A DNA stretch of 64,000 nucleotides from CAYRDK01 sp043819345 (GCA_043819345.1 JBDREX010000054.1:1-64000); one strand, 5' to 3'; shown: positions 52,603 through 61,426, counted from the stretch's first letter. Numbers and translations are program-made. The notes: generated from the letters alone by a model not told the origin.

Positions 52603-53811
52603 CTACTGAACTTTATCGGCCAATTCACGAGCTTTTTGCGCCATGGCTTCAAGCTTATGCTGAGAGACACTCAGCTTTTCCTGAGAAGCAGCCAACCTGT
52701 CTCTTAATTCCTTAAGCTGTTGCTCATAACTTTGATTTGTTTCCTTGGCCCTCTGAAGCGTTTTACCTAAAAGCGGCCCCTCATCATCATGCCGGCCAGC
52801 TAAATTAAGATTTTGTTTCTGAAGGCTTTCAATCTGCTGCAGATAGCTTTCAATCTTGCCATTAGCTTTCTTAAGGTCCTTCCTCAAAGACTCCTTCTCT
52901 TGCTCTAAATCCTGTATTTGCTGAGCATCCACCTTTGATTGACGAGCTGCGTCCTCAAGGTCCCGTTTGTGTTTGAGTGTCAATTCAGACTGCTTACGCT
53001 TTAATTCATTGATCTCTTTTTTTAAAAGGCCCTGTGCCTCTACGGCCTTGAGAATCTCTTTCTTATGCTTTTCGCGCAAATTTTCATCTTTCTTGTCAAC
53101 GGTATTCGATTTTCCTTTTATTTTTTCCAGCTCTTCCTGGGCACTTGCAAGGCTCTTTTCCAACGCTTCTTTTTCTTTCTTGGTTTGCTTAAATTCATCC
53201 TCATAATCAAAAAGTATATTCTTGCGTTCATCCTTTAAAATCTGCAATTCACGCTCAACATCTTCTTTTTCTTCCTGCAATTTCTGAATACGTTGGGCTG
53301 ACTTTTCAAAAGCCTGTTCAATTCTATCAATATGCTGATTAAGCCTGGCTATCTCTTCTTTTGCCTCATTGATAGCCGCATCTTTAATGTTTACCACATC
53401 ATCGTGCTTGCTTAATTGCAGCTTTAAATCATCAATTTGCTCCATCAGATTTATTTTTTCCGATTCTATCTGCTGCGCCCTGCTCTGCGCGTTCTCCAGC
53501 GCTTCCACTAACACGACCTTTTGGTCTTCAATATCCTCAGCCCTTCTTTCAAAAGTATCTCTGGCAATCTGACGATCTCTCTTTAAATCTTCAACTTCCT
53601 GCCTCAAGGCTTCCCGCTCCCGCTGCAACTCCTCAAAAGCCTCATCAAAATTATCCAGGGCGCTGCTAATCGTTGACGTTGTCAAATCCTGCGCGAAACA
53701 CAAAACCCCTGTGCTTAAAAATAAACCCACCAATCCAAGAAGTGGCACCGCGCTCCAAAACCGAGCTGTGCCACATCTGATTCCAATGATTGTTCGCGTT
53801 TGTTTAAACAT
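52603..53811 (-). CDS. secreted coiled-coil protein
   Basis: A 402-residue protein with a signal-like N-terminus (about residues 18-42, cleavage after CFA) and an almost unbroken coiled coil from about 50 to 402. It has heptads rich in Glu, Lys and Gln and repeated patterns such as LQEEKEDVERELQIL. No globular domain is visible. It is probably a periplasmic or envelope structural protein. Its ATG overlaps the TAA of the smaller coiled-coil gene, so the two are translationally coupled. Confidence 0.78.
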   Translation of the reverse strand: MFKQTRTIIGIRCGTARFWSAVPLLGLVGLFLSTGVLCFAQDLTTSTISSALDNFDEAFEELQREREALRQEVEDLKRDRQIARDTFERRAEDIEDQKVVLVEALENAQSRAQQIESEKINLMEQIDDLKLQLSKHDDVVNIKDAAINEAKEEIARLNQHIDRIEQAFEKSAQRIQKLQEEKEDVERELQILKDERKNILFDYEDEFKQTKKEKEALEKSLASAQEELEKIKGKSNTVDKKDENLREKHKKEILKAVEAQGLLKKEINELKRKQSELTLKHKRDLEDAARQSKVDAQQIQDLEQEKESLRKDLKKANGKIESYLQQIESLQKQNLNLAGRHDDEGPLLGKTLQRAKETNQSYEQQLKELRDRLAASQEKLSVSQHKLEAMAQKARELADKVQ

Positions 53812-54248
53812 TACACCCCTTTAACATCTGACATGCTTTCCCGCGTGGTATCAGCAACAAAGCCCTCTTGGAGTTTTTTCAGGCTATTTGTCAAATCCTG
53901 GACCTTCGCGCTAAGATCTTTAACCTCTTGCTCCAGCTCTAAAACTTTCTCACTTTGGATAGCAGACTTACTAAGCTTTTCTTCTACCAGAACAAATTTT
54001 GCATCCATCTCTTCTTTAAGCGTCCCAAATTTATACGCGACATACGTATCTATATCAACGGGCCTATATTGGCCCGCGATCATCTCTACCGGCCTATCCT
54101 CAGGAACAAGAAAATGATGGCCATCCACAGTCTTGGTGACACGCTTAACTTCGTATGGCTTTGTCTTCTCATCCTTAAGGTCTTTGGCAGCCAAACAAGT
54201 AGCCACTCCCGCCAACAAAAAGACAATAATGACTAAACATTTCTTCAC
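53811..54248 (-). CDS. small secreted coiled-coil protein
   Basis: A 145-residue protein starting with GTG at 54248 behind GGGTGA. The first 21 residues are a signal peptide (cleavage after LAA). The middle contains KRVTKTVDGHHFLVPEDRPVE, and the C-terminal half (about 70-130) is coiled coil, ending NSLKKLQEG. No family is recognised. It immediately precedes the larger coiled-coil gene and follows a long leader with a stable hairpin. Confidence 0.7.
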   Translation of the reverse strand: MKKCLVIIVFLLAGVATCLAAKDLKDEKTKPYEVKRVTKTVDGHHFLVPEDRPVEMIAGQYRPVDIDTYVAYKFGTLKEEMDAKFVLVEEKLSKSAIQSEKVLELEQEVKDLSAKVQDLTNSLKKLQEGFVADTTRESMSDVKGV

Positions 54249-54273
54249 GGCTCACCCTTTTCTTTAATATAAA

Positions 54274-54350
54274 AGCCGAATCACCTTTCTCAACATGTCG
54301 TTTTTCGCTTTCTTACGCGCAAAACGCAATCTTAAGATAAAAATTCGGCT
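54274..54350 (-). promoter_or_regulatory. leader hairpin in front of the coiled-coil gene pair
   Basis: On the minus strand AGCCGAAT (54350-54343) pairs exactly with ATTCGGCT (54281-54274), closing a 61-nt interior that contains GCGTTTTGCGCG and AAGCGAAAAACG segments able to pair with each other. TTTATATT follows. It lies 25 nt upstream of the GTG start of the next gene. It could be a regulatory leader or an attenuator-type terminator; it does not match a riboswitch class I know. The rest of the spacer up to 54459 holds only ACAAACATGTGTTTGT (an ACAAAC/GTTTGT hairpin near 54414-54429). Confidence 0.5.
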
Positions 54351-54459
54351 CTTATAAAACTCCAAAAACTTTCCTTACTTTCCTGCCTAAGTCTGCCGAC
54401 AAATGAACCTACAACAAACATGTGTTTGTGATAGCCGCTAAAATTATCGGATAAAATAC

Positions 54460-54822
54460 TTATAGCCTGGAAATAAAAATAAGAACACCTAATATGAGCA
54501 CCAAAATACCCAACGCCCTGTATTCGTTATCAGAAAGATTCAGCCACTTGCTCGCTTTTATTTTCTGCATAGGTGTCAAAAAGAGATAAACGGCTTTGGC
54601 AATCGCTGCCAGGCCCAAAAGCACGATCAGCCAACCAAGCGCACTGGAAGTTGCCGAAAATAACAAGAGGATACCAATACATAAAGGAACAACCCCTATA
54701 ATCTTAGAATCATCATTCTTTAAAAATCTTAAAACAAACTTCATAAACTTCTTTGGCGCCAAAATAGCTACCACACCTTCAATGATACACAAAAAACTAA
54801 TCAAAACAAGAAAAAAAGACAT
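54460..54822 (-). CDS. small membrane protein, unknown function
   Basis: A 120-residue protein with three to four hydrophobic helices (about 2-21, 40-58, 60-82 and 100-118) and a short polar stretch KFMKFVLRFLKNDDSK between the first and second. It resembles small DUF2065-style membrane proteins in size and helix count, but the match is not convincing. GGAGG precedes the ATG. It follows the YbhB-like gene by about 30 nt. Confidence 0.62.
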   Translation of the reverse strand: MSFFLVLISFLCIIEGVVAILAPKKFMKFVLRFLKNDDSKIIGVVPLCIGILLLFSATSSALGWLIVLLGLAAIAKAVYLFLTPMQKIKASKWLNLSDNEYRALGILVLILGVLIFISRL

Positions 54823-54851
54823 GCAATCCTCCCGTATTTTTAAAAATCGGT

Positions 54852-55376
54852 TTATCTGCCGTATCTACCCATCAAAGAAGCCTGCGCCAAAATATGCCCT
54901 TCCATAGCTTTCAATAAAGAAGCCTTATCAACCTCCCCTCGAAAATACAACATCATATCAAGTGCATAAATTGTAAATATATACCTGTGCGGCCTACCAG
55001 ACGGAGGACAAGGCCCATTATAACCTATCCTGTGAAAATCATTAAAACCCTGAACAGCCCCATTCTTTAGCTTTTCTTCTTGCGGAATCGCTTCTAAAAG
55101 CTCGTCAAGATGAGGAGGAATATTATAAATAACCCAATGCACCCATGATCCACCCGGCGCGTCAGGATCATCACAAATGATCGCAAAAGCCGCCGTACCT
55201 GCGGGAACATCGTTCCATTTTAAAGAAGGTGAGATATCCTTACCAGAACAGGTATAAGCGACAGGAATTGTTTCATCGGATTTAAATGCTGGACTTCCGA
55301 TCTCAAAAGCCAAACTCACACTCCCTCCGCTCAACAATAAGACAATTACGAGACCACTTCTGAGCCAATTAAACAT
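54852..55376 (-). CDS. YbhB/YbcL family (PEBP-like) protein, exported
   Basis: About 174 residues from the ATG at 55376. A signal peptide (about 1-25) precedes a PEBP fold, recognised by SPSLKWNDVPAGTAAFAIICDDPDAPGG, WVHWVIYNIP and GYNGPCPPSGRPHRYIFTIYALD. Members of this family bind phospholipids or act as inhibitors in eukaryotes; the bacterial role is unknown. The frame is open to 55403 with a TTG start, but the ATG places the signal peptide correctly. A possible terminator lies just before it. Confidence 0.88.
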   Translation of the reverse strand: MFNWLRSGLVIVLLLSGGSVSLAFEIGSPAFKSDETIPVAYTCSGKDISPSLKWNDVPAGTAAFAIICDDPDAPGGSWVHWVIYNIPPHLDELLEAIPQEEKLKNGAVQGFNDFHRIGYNGPCPPSGRPHRYIFTIYALDMMLYFRGEVDKASLLKAMEGHILAQASLMGRYGR

Positions 55377-55469
55377 AAAAAATTTAAAATCCCTCTGTTT
55401 CAATATAGCATAACATAGAAAAACATCGTCAACAACAACAAATCAGGAATTGGATTTTAGAATTAACAA

Positions 55470-55485
55470 GCGGCTGATTGGCCGC
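55470..55485 (-). terminator. weak hairpin after the glucan phosphorylase gene
   Basis: GCGGC (55470-55474) and GCCGC (55481-55485) form a short GC-rich stem with a 6-nt loop, just 8 nt past the glgP stop. The minus strand then reads TTGTTAATTC, a poor T tract. It could be a weak terminator or a mobile-type palindrome. Confidence 0.4.
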
Positions 55486-55493
55486 CCCTATTT

Positions 55494-57503
55494 TTACTCT
55501 TTCCCCCATGCTATCTTACGATATTCTCCAAGCATACGAAACGTGTTAAAATACCCTGCCTGAATAATACAGTTAATGATCATATCAATCCACCTCGAAT
55601 CAAAATTAAGCGCGCCTTTCTGTATCGTGTCATAATAAAGACGCATCATATCTTCTAAAGCACCATACAACTCCCTGGAATCTTCATCTAACCTTAAAAT
55701 GAGTTCGTCTGTAAAAACATCTCCTCTGTCTTTAAATCCAAAAAATTTGCCTATACCACTATCTAAAGCCTCAACAACCCATCCATCTACCGTTGTTAAT
55801 TGCAATACGCCATTCGTAATCGCTTTCATCCCGCTGGTACCTGACGCCTCATAAGGAGGCAAAGGATTATTAAGCCATACGTCAACCCCGCTCGTCAAAA
55901 GTTTGGCGATATAAATATCATAATTCTCAAGCATAATAATCTTCAGCCGCCCATCCGAACTTCCCGCCCTGTCAATCACGCTCATAATATCGTTTATGTA
56001 GGTAAAAGCAAGATTATCATTGGGATGCGCCTTACCCGCAAAAAGGATCTGGATAGGGCCAATCTTCTCAGACAATTCCCGTAATTTTTCTAAATCCTGA
56101 AAAATAAGCCCCGGCCTTTTATAGGCGGCAATTCTTCTGGCCCAGCAAAGCGTAAACACATCTGGCTGAACATTCCAATTGTAAAGCAACCGCGCTAGTC
56201 TCTTTTTATTCTCCTGATGCGCCTCCCAAATGGCCTGGCGAAATTCTGGCTCATTTCTGAGTTTAGCAACATTCCCAAGCAACGTCGCGTCACTTCTATA
56301 ATCCCCTATAACCGCGCTATTGCTGTCTAATACTTTTTTTATAGACTCTGAAATCCAAGTCGGTACATGAATACCGTTTGTTATCGCTTTAATTCTATCC
56401 GCATAGGCAGGAAACTGCAGCCGCATAACCTCGCCATGTTTTTTTGAAACCGCATTCACGCTAGAAGAGGTATTCATGGCCAAAATTGTCAAATTTACAA
56501 TACCGCGGCCGGCATCTTCAACGCCAAATTTTTGAACAACATCCACATCCTCCGGCTTTAAAATCCGCTCCAAATCAAATAAACTAAACCGATCATGGCC
56601 CGCTGGTACAGGCGTATGGCATGTATAGGCAAAATACGATTTAGCCTTTTCAATACGAGCTTCATCATAACCCCTAACCTTCTCAACAAACGCGAATGCC
56701 GCATGCCCTTCATTAAGATGATAATGCCGGATCGGATACCCCAATTCTTCTAAAGCCTTCATGCCCCCCATTCCTAAAACCAACCTCTGTAAAAGACGGC
56801 CATCAAGGTCATTGCTACGATACAACTGATCTGTCAATTTTCTGGCCGCCTCATCATTTTCCGGCAGATTAGAATCCAATAAAATCAAAGGAACGGCAAA
56901 ATCTTTTCTAAAACTATAACAATAATACTTCCACAGCCTCAGATATATATCACGATTTTTCAATTCCAGCTTAATCTTGTTCTCCAGTGGAATAAGCCCC
57001 GGAAACGTCGTTGGGTCCCATCTCGTTTTATCCGGCAACTGTCCAAATTTGAACCAAAACCTCTGTCTAAAATACCCCTCATTCCAAAGAATCCCAACGG
57101 CCACAAACGGCATATTCAAATCAGATGCTGTTTTCACCGTATCCCCAGCCAGAACACCAAGGCCGCCACTGTAAATCGGCAAATCTAACACAGAATCAAT
57201 CTGCAGAGAAAACAAAAAATCCCTGACTCGATCATTTGAAAACACTTCATTTTCAGACAACTTATTGGCAGGCTTAACCGGTTTTTCAGTAGAAAATGTG
57301 TTGTAAACACTGGTCGCCATACCAAATTCCATAGAAAAGTACGCGATAGGTTTTTTCTCAGCCGATAAAAGGCCCTTTTCAGCCGCGATAACAGGTTCTA
57401 AAGGAAACCCAAAATAAAGATCATCATGAATATCTGCCGCATAACATTTCTCATAATCTTTTATTTTTACCAAATTCAGTAGTTCAGTTATTTTGCTTTG
57501 CAT
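55494..57503 (-). CDS. glgP: alpha-glucan phosphorylase
   Basis: A GT35 pyridoxal-phosphate enzyme that releases glucose 1-phosphate from glycogen or other alpha-1,4-glucans. The 669-residue size matches the shorter glucan phosphorylase subtype rather than the about 800-residue E. coli enzyme. Motifs are IAYFSMEFG, LPIYSGGLGVLAGD, HLNEGHAAFAFVE, and the PLP-binding Lys region EASGTSGMKAITNGV. The ATG overlaps the end of the lipoprotein gene by 20 nt. The presence of GH65 and beta-phosphoglucomutase genes elsewhere in the window supports active storage-sugar metabolism. Confidence 0.95.
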   Translation of the reverse strand: MQSKITELLNLVKIKDYEKCYAADIHDDLYFGFPLEPVIAAEKGLLSAEKKPIAYFSMEFGMATSVYNTFSTEKPVKPANKLSENEVFSNDRVRDFLFSLQIDSVLDLPIYSGGLGVLAGDTVKTASDLNMPFVAVGILWNEGYFRQRFWFKFGQLPDKTRWDPTTFPGLIPLENKIKLELKNRDIYLRLWKYYCYSFRKDFAVPLILLDSNLPENDEAARKLTDQLYRSNDLDGRLLQRLVLGMGGMKALEELGYPIRHYHLNEGHAAFAFVEKVRGYDEARIEKAKSYFAYTCHTPVPAGHDRFSLFDLERILKPEDVDVVQKFGVEDAGRGIVNLTILAMNTSSSVNAVSKKHGEVMRLQFPAYADRIKAITNGIHVPTWISESIKKVLDSNSAVIGDYRSDATLLGNVAKLRNEPEFRQAIWEAHQENKKRLARLLYNWNVQPDVFTLCWARRIAAYKRPGLIFQDLEKLRELSEKIGPIQILFAGKAHPNDNLAFTYINDIMSVIDRAGSSDGRLKIIMLENYDIYIAKLLTSGVDVWLNNPLPPYEASGTSGMKAITNGVLQLTTVDGWVVEALDSGIGKFFGFKDRGDVFTDELILRLDEDSRELYGALEDMMRLYYDTIQKGALNFDSRWIDMIINCIIQAGYFNTFRMLGEYRKIAWGKE

Positions 57504-57882
57504 CGGGCTCCTCTACATCAATTTTCTTAAGAATACCTTGTTTATCAAATGTTAAATACACCTTTGTCGTATTAAAAAATTCTGCCCCCTTGCGGTACAA
57601 AAAAGCTACCTCATCCTGCTGCCTGGCAACAATCTCCAGCACGGGATTACCATAGCGTGCCACAATCTCCTGACGGCTGGCCCCCATCTTAAGGCGCCCT
57701 TTGCCAATATCTTTCAGCAAAAGCTCAAACTCGCTATCGCGGCGCTTCACCTGTGCTGCCTGCGCGTCTTTCTCAACACCCAAAGCCTGCAATGTCCTAA
57801 TGGGCTGTGAACAACCCGCGAAAAAGAAGGCTCCAAGCAGGCACACGAAACCATAATAATAACAACTTTTAACAGATAACAT
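57484..57882 (-). CDS. putative lipoprotein, SmpA/BamE-like
   Basis: A 132-residue protein from the ATG at 57882, with AAAGGAAGG upstream. A signal peptide ends in the lipobox FAGC. After a helical stretch the domain LKMGASRQEIVARYGNPVLEIVARQQDEVAFLYRKG matches the small SmpA/OmlA (BamE-like) fold, in which MGxSRxEVxxxxG is typical. It probably lies in the outer or inner membrane. The 20-nt overlap with glgP links it to that gene in expression, though not obviously in function. Confidence 0.72.
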   Translation of the reverse strand: MLSVKSCYYYGFVCLLGAFFFAGCSQPIRTLQALGVEKDAQAAQVKRRDSEFELLLKDIGKGRLKMGASRQEIVARYGNPVLEIVARQQDEVAFLYRKGAEFFNTTKVYLTFDKQGILKKIDVEEPDAKQNN

Positions 57883-57906
57883 AACCTTCCTTTTAAAAAA
57901 CAACAC

Positions 57907-57962
57907 TGTTGGCGAGTCAATGAATTAAGCCCATAAACTAGCAAACTGGCCGACCCGCTAAC
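57907..57962 (-). repeat. octamer island
   Basis: Seven octamers in register (TGTTGGCG, AGTCAATG, AATTAAGC, CCATAAAC, TAGCAAAC, TGGCCGAC, CCGCTAAC) fill the spacer from 3 nt past the DUF362 stop to 25 nt before the lipoprotein start. The left half is the inverse type and the right half the direct type, as in the islands at 22710 and 37688. The letters have drifted but the 8-nt pitch of AAC/GAC ends is intact. Confidence 0.75.
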
Positions 57963-57965
57963 ATC

Positions 57966-59048
57966 TTAATATTTCCTAAACAACCTTCCCCATGGTGTCT
58001 TACCTATTTTACGCTGTCTTGCGCTCCCAATCAAGAGCCACCATAAATAATCATGATAAAAGAAGGATGCGTACACAAACAAGTAAACAAGCGGCGTCCT
58101 GAAAAAAAGCCTCTGCAGGGACTTCATAAGGCCGAACCAGAAAAATTTTCCAAATCTACTCGCCAGATTTTCCCCGACGCAAAAATAAAAATTAATTAAA
58201 CGAACATCTTCACCTACAACTTCTATTTCTCTTACATCAGCACACCCAATCCCGTCCTCATGCGCCATACGTAAATAAGGAATTTTTAATGGGTCAAAAC
58301 CCATCATTTTAGCAGCCACCGCATCAATAGCCACAGAATCAGACCCCGCCAACATATACCCTTTTTCAACAGGTATCATTGTGCGAGGGCCCGGGCCACG
58401 CCCGCAAATCGTGCCATCCATGACCGTAAAAATACCAGGATGAATATCCTGCTGGATCTTTAAAAGATCAACAAGTGTTTCATGAATCCAGGAATGCGCA
58501 TAATGCCTACGAGTATTCATGAGGCCGCCAAAAGCATTTTTCATGGAACCCGTTGTTGTCGTGTAGATATGCGTTTTAACAGTTGGCAGATGAACAATGC
58601 TCTTGCCTATAAAAAATTCAGGAACTCTAATATTTTCGCCATATATTTTATGCAAAGCCCGGGTTTTAAATTTTGGTTTATAATCCACCCAACACATATC
58701 TTCTTTCCGAAAATTAAACTTCTCCGGAATGTGGTATTTATGATAAACACGCCCAAGCTTCGTAAGCCTCAAACCTTTCCAGGGGTCTGTAACAACCGTA
58801 TTATTGTGGACCGCAACCATCCGCTCATAGCCTGACTCTTTTAATGCCAGGATAAGGCCCTCCAGCTGCCACGGTGTTGTATTAGCAGACAGAAAAGGCA
58901 GATGCCAGGAGATATTATCCTTTAAAATAACACTAACATCTTTCGGCAAAACATTTTTCATATCCGCCTGAGAACACAATGTTTTAATATCTTCCAAAAC
59001 ATTTTCAGGCCTTGTTTTTATAACGGCAACTTTTGACCGCATATGCAT
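57966..59048 (-). CDS. DUF362 domain protein
   Basis: A 360-residue protein whose core matches DUF362: VILKDNISWHLP near the start, VHLPTVKTHIYTTTTGSMKNAFGG, TVMDGTICGRGPGPR, and the LAGSDSVAIDAVAAKMMGFDP block. The iron-sulfur ferredoxin often fused to this domain is absent. Function is unknown, possibly redox or metal-related. A C-terminal hydrophobic stretch (about 320-340) may bind the membrane. There are two ATGs two codons apart at 59048 and 59042 after AAGGTCAGGA. Confidence 0.9.
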   Translation of the reverse strand: MHMRSKVAVIKTRPENVLEDIKTLCSQADMKNVLPKDVSVILKDNISWHLPFLSANTTPWQLEGLILALKESGYERMVAVHNNTVVTDPWKGLRLTKLGRVYHKYHIPEKFNFRKEDMCWVDYKPKFKTRALHKIYGENIRVPEFFIGKSIVHLPTVKTHIYTTTTGSMKNAFGGLMNTRRHYAHSWIHETLVDLLKIQQDIHPGIFTVMDGTICGRGPGPRTMIPVEKGYMLAGSDSVAIDAVAAKMMGFDPLKIPYLRMAHEDGIGCADVREIEVVGEDVRLINFYFCVGENLASRFGKFFWFGLMKSLQRLFFRTPLVYLFVYASFFYHDYLWWLLIGSARQRKIGKTPWGRLFRKY

Positions 59049-59056
59049 TCCTGACC

Positions 59057-59929
59057 TTAGTGATAGAGAACAGCCATAACTGTAAAAAAATAAAGAAATA
59101 AATTAATTAACAAAGGCTTATCGGCAAACAACAACCTTTCCGGAGCCCCTCCCATTTTTTTCTGATAAATAAGGTAAAGATAACGAAAAATACCATAAAC
59201 GACAAAAATAACCGTATACTCCAGATTACGCGTATTAAACTTCGCGACCGTTTCAGGCGAAAAAGTATAAAGCGCGTAAGAAAAAATAGTAGCGGCGGTC
59301 ACAATAGATATAAGCTGGTCAATAAAGACAAGGCTGTAATTTGCCAGCACCTGACGGTGCTCACGAGCCGATCCCTCCAAAAGGACAAATTCGCTCCTCC
59401 TCTTGCCCAAAGCCAAAAATAAAGAAAGAAATGTAGTGCAGATAAAAAGCCAGTTGGAAATAGGCACACTAATAACAACGGCTCCAGCCAAAACCCTTAA
59501 CAAAAAACCAGCCGCTATACAAAACAAATCAATAATAACAATGTGCTTCCAATACAAGGAATAGAGTGTCTCAATGATTAAGTAAAGAGCCAGCAAAAAG
59601 AAAAAACCAGTATCTAACATAAAAGCCGCAGTAGCCGAAAAAGTTAAAAGAACTACGGCTATACTCAAAGCCGCAGCTACCCTTAAGCGGCCGCTCGCAA
59701 TAGGCCTGTGTTTTTTGTGTGGATGCAGTTTATCCTGCTCAGCATCCAAAGAATCATTAATAAGATAGATGCTGCTGGATGCTATACAAAAAATAAAAGC
59801 GGCCATAACGACAAGCCAAACTTTTTGCACATCAAAAAAATTCTGAGAAAAGATTAAACCAGCAAAAACGGCGATATTTTTAATCCACTGCCGAGGCCGA
59901 AGACTTAAAAAAATAGACTTTATCAACAT
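59057..59929 (-). CDS. UbiA-family prenyltransferase, decaprenyl-phosphate phosphoribosyltransferase-like
   Basis: A 290-residue membrane prenyltransferase with eight or nine helices. The first Asp-rich motif is NDSLDAEQD in a IYLINDSLDAEQDKLHPHKKHRPIASG segment. This is the form seen in DPPR synthases, which build decaprenyl-phosphate ribose for arabinose-type cell-wall sugars. The second motif is weaker. GAGGGG precedes the ATG. The upstream spacer is purine-rich on the coding strand. Confidence 0.87.
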   Translation of the reverse strand: MLIKSIFLSLRPRQWIKNIAVFAGLIFSQNFFDVQKVWLVVMAAFIFCIASSSIYLINDSLDAEQDKLHPHKKHRPIASGRLRVAAALSIAVVLLTFSATAAFMLDTGFFFLLALYLIIETLYSLYWKHIVIIDLFCIAAGFLLRVLAGAVVISVPISNWLFICTTFLSLFLALGKRRSEFVLLEGSAREHRQVLANYSLVFIDQLISIVTAATIFSYALYTFSPETVAKFNTRNLEYTVIFVVYGIFRYLYLIYQKKMGGAPERLLFADKPLLINLFLYFFTVMAVLYH

Positions 59930-60050
59930 ATGCCCCTCATTTTTTTCTCTTCTATCAATTCTTTACTTTATTTTTCTTTTATTTTTATATTCTGTTTTTT
60001 GCTTTTTCTCATATCTTTGTTTTTTCTTTTACTCTGACACTCTCATTTTA

Positions 60051-60096
60051 CTAGCCAACTCGCGCACTCGCTAACCCGCAAACTCGCCAACCCCAT
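60051..60096 (-). repeat. octamer island
   Basis: Five to six octamers in register (CTAGCCAA, CTCGCGCA, CTCGCTAA, CCCGCAAA, CTCGCCAA, then CCCCATCT) begin immediately at the stop of the MBL gene. To the left lies an AT-rich poly-T tract on the plus strand (59935-60050) with TTTTGCTTTTTCTC and TTTTACTCTGACACTC motifs, like the flanks of the long array. The spacer continues 120 nt further to the UbiA start and holds no gene. Confidence 0.75.
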
Positions 60097-60097
60097 C

Positions 60098-60874
60098 TTA
60101 TATCTCAACCGTCATGCCATCGCTAGCTGCCACAACATCTAACCCCGTTTCCCAGGATAATTTCTTTGCCTGAGCAAAAGGATTAGCCTTTAACATGCTC
60201 ATACCAAAGTGCGTCAAAATAGTTTTTTTAGGCCTTATTTGACAAACGATTTCTTTAACATCCTGCAAATTCAAATGCTGCACTCCTGGATGCGGCTCTA
60301 GAAAAACAAGATTAATAATAACAATGTCTGTCTTAAAAAATTCACTTAAGCCCTCAAAATACTCCGTATCTGCCAGAAGTGAACACGATATATTATGAAG
60401 CATGAATTTTAAGCCATATGTCTGGCAGGGATGTTTGAGCGCCTGGCTCGTCTGAAAGGAAAAATCGCCAACCATATAATTTTGACTTCCTTTCAAAATC
60501 TCTATTTTTCCAACATAATCGCGCACGTGATTTAAAACGATAGAATCATTCGTTATCGCATCCTCCGGCAAAAAAAGAACACCGCGTTTTTTAAACCCAC
60601 CTTCTGTCATCGCCTCCAGCATCACATTCACATCATTAGAATGGTCCAGATGGCGATGTGTTAAAACAACAGCATCTAGTTTTGTTGGATCCAGTTTTGG
60701 CTTTGAAGCCGAGCAGCGCACAATAGAACCAGGCCCGGGGTCAATCAAAATATTCATATCTTTCGCCCTAACCCATAATCCACCAGATGCTCTTAATTGT
60801 TTTATCATCACAAAACGAGCACCAGCTGTACCTAAAAATTTGATCCAATAATCACTTTTATGTTTTTGTAGCAT
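60098..60874 (-). CDS. metallo-beta-lactamase-fold hydrolase
   Basis: A 258-residue MBL-fold protein from the ATG at 60874. The metal-binding motif HRHLDH appears in VVLTHRHLDHSND, with later His/Asp residues in SLLADTEYFE and the TILTHFGMS near the end. It resembles RNase Z/PhnP-like hydrolases; the substrate is not identified. No clear ribosome-binding site is seen. The upstream spacer is an octamer island that ends 20 nt before the start. Confidence 0.87.
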   Translation of the reverse strand: MLQKHKSDYWIKFLGTAGARFVMIKQLRASGGLWVRAKDMNILIDPGPGSIVRCSASKPKLDPTKLDAVVLTHRHLDHSNDVNVMLEAMTEGGFKKRGVLFLPEDAITNDSIVLNHVRDYVGKIEILKGSQNYMVGDFSFQTSQALKHPCQTYGLKFMLHNISCSLLADTEYFEGLSEFFKTDIVIINLVFLEPHPGVQHLNLQDVKEIVCQIRPKKTILTHFGMSMLKANPFAQAKKLSWETGLDVVAASDGMTVEI

Positions 60875-60893
60875 AGAAATCAAAGATAAAAGT

Positions 60894-60957
60894 GTTAACG
60901 AGTTAACAAGTCAACAAGTTAAACCCGTAAACTCGTACACCCGCTAACCCGCTCACA
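60894..60957 (-). repeat. octamer island with strand switch, running into the next gene
   Basis: Eight octamers in register: GTTAACGA, GTTAACAA, GTCAACAA, GTTAAACC, CGTAAACT, CGTACACC, CGCTAACC, CGCTCACA. The first three are the inverse form (GTTAAC), the rest the direct form. The last octamer contains the TGA stop of the DUF523 gene (60953-60955), so the repeat extends to the very end of that gene. Confidence 0.82.
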
Positions 60958-61426
60958 CATGACTCTTCAAATATTCCACATCGCTTACAACTTCAATACC
61001 GTTCATTTTCAAAAGCGCGGCCGTTACGCCGTCTCCAGGCACAAGCCTATCTGAAAAACTGCCGTCATAAATCAAACCACAGCCACAAGAAGGGCTCTTT
61101 GATTTCAAAACTGCTTTCTTAATTTTGTGTTCTTTCACTAACTCCATAATGCGCTGAGCGCCATTTAAAAAATTCTCTGTGACATCCCTGCCTTCACGCG
61201 ACAGAACTTTAGCTTCCCCTTCCAAAACATCCTGGCCGTCACCATTAAAAATTTCAGATGGGCTGTGAGGTATCTGGAGCCCTCCTAAAACTTCAGGACA
61301 CGCCGCGATAGCTTCGCCTTGTTCACACATCTGTGCAAAATAAGGATGAAGCTTATTCTTTCCATTATATGTACAATTCACGCCAGTTAAACAGGCACTT
61401 AAGAAGATTCTTCCTTCTTTAGCCAT
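60953..61426 (-). CDS. DUF523 family protein
   Basis: A 157-residue protein of the DUF523 family, with ACLTGVNCTYNGKNK near the start, ACPEVLGGLQIP and the KSKSPSCGCGLIYDG segment at the expected places. The conserved cysteines could bind a metal. The function of this small protein family is not established. Its start overlaps the 3-prime end of the NYN gene by 28 nt. The terminal codon lies in an octamer island. Confidence 0.9.
   Translation of the reverse strand: MAKEGRIFLSACLTGVNCTYNGKNKLHPYFAQMCEQGEAIAACPEVLGGLQIPHSPSEIFNGDGQDVLEGEAKVLSREGRDVTENFLNGAQRIMELVKEHKIKKAVLKSKSPSCGCGLIYDGSFSDRLVPGDGVTAALLKMNGIEVVSDVEYLKSHV

Noticed and set aside
54249..54459. Known riboswitch class in the leader of the coiled-coil gene pair
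   Set aside because: No conserved core of c-di-GMP, cobalamin, fluoride, TPP or SAM riboswitches can be seen; I report it only as an unclassified hairpin.
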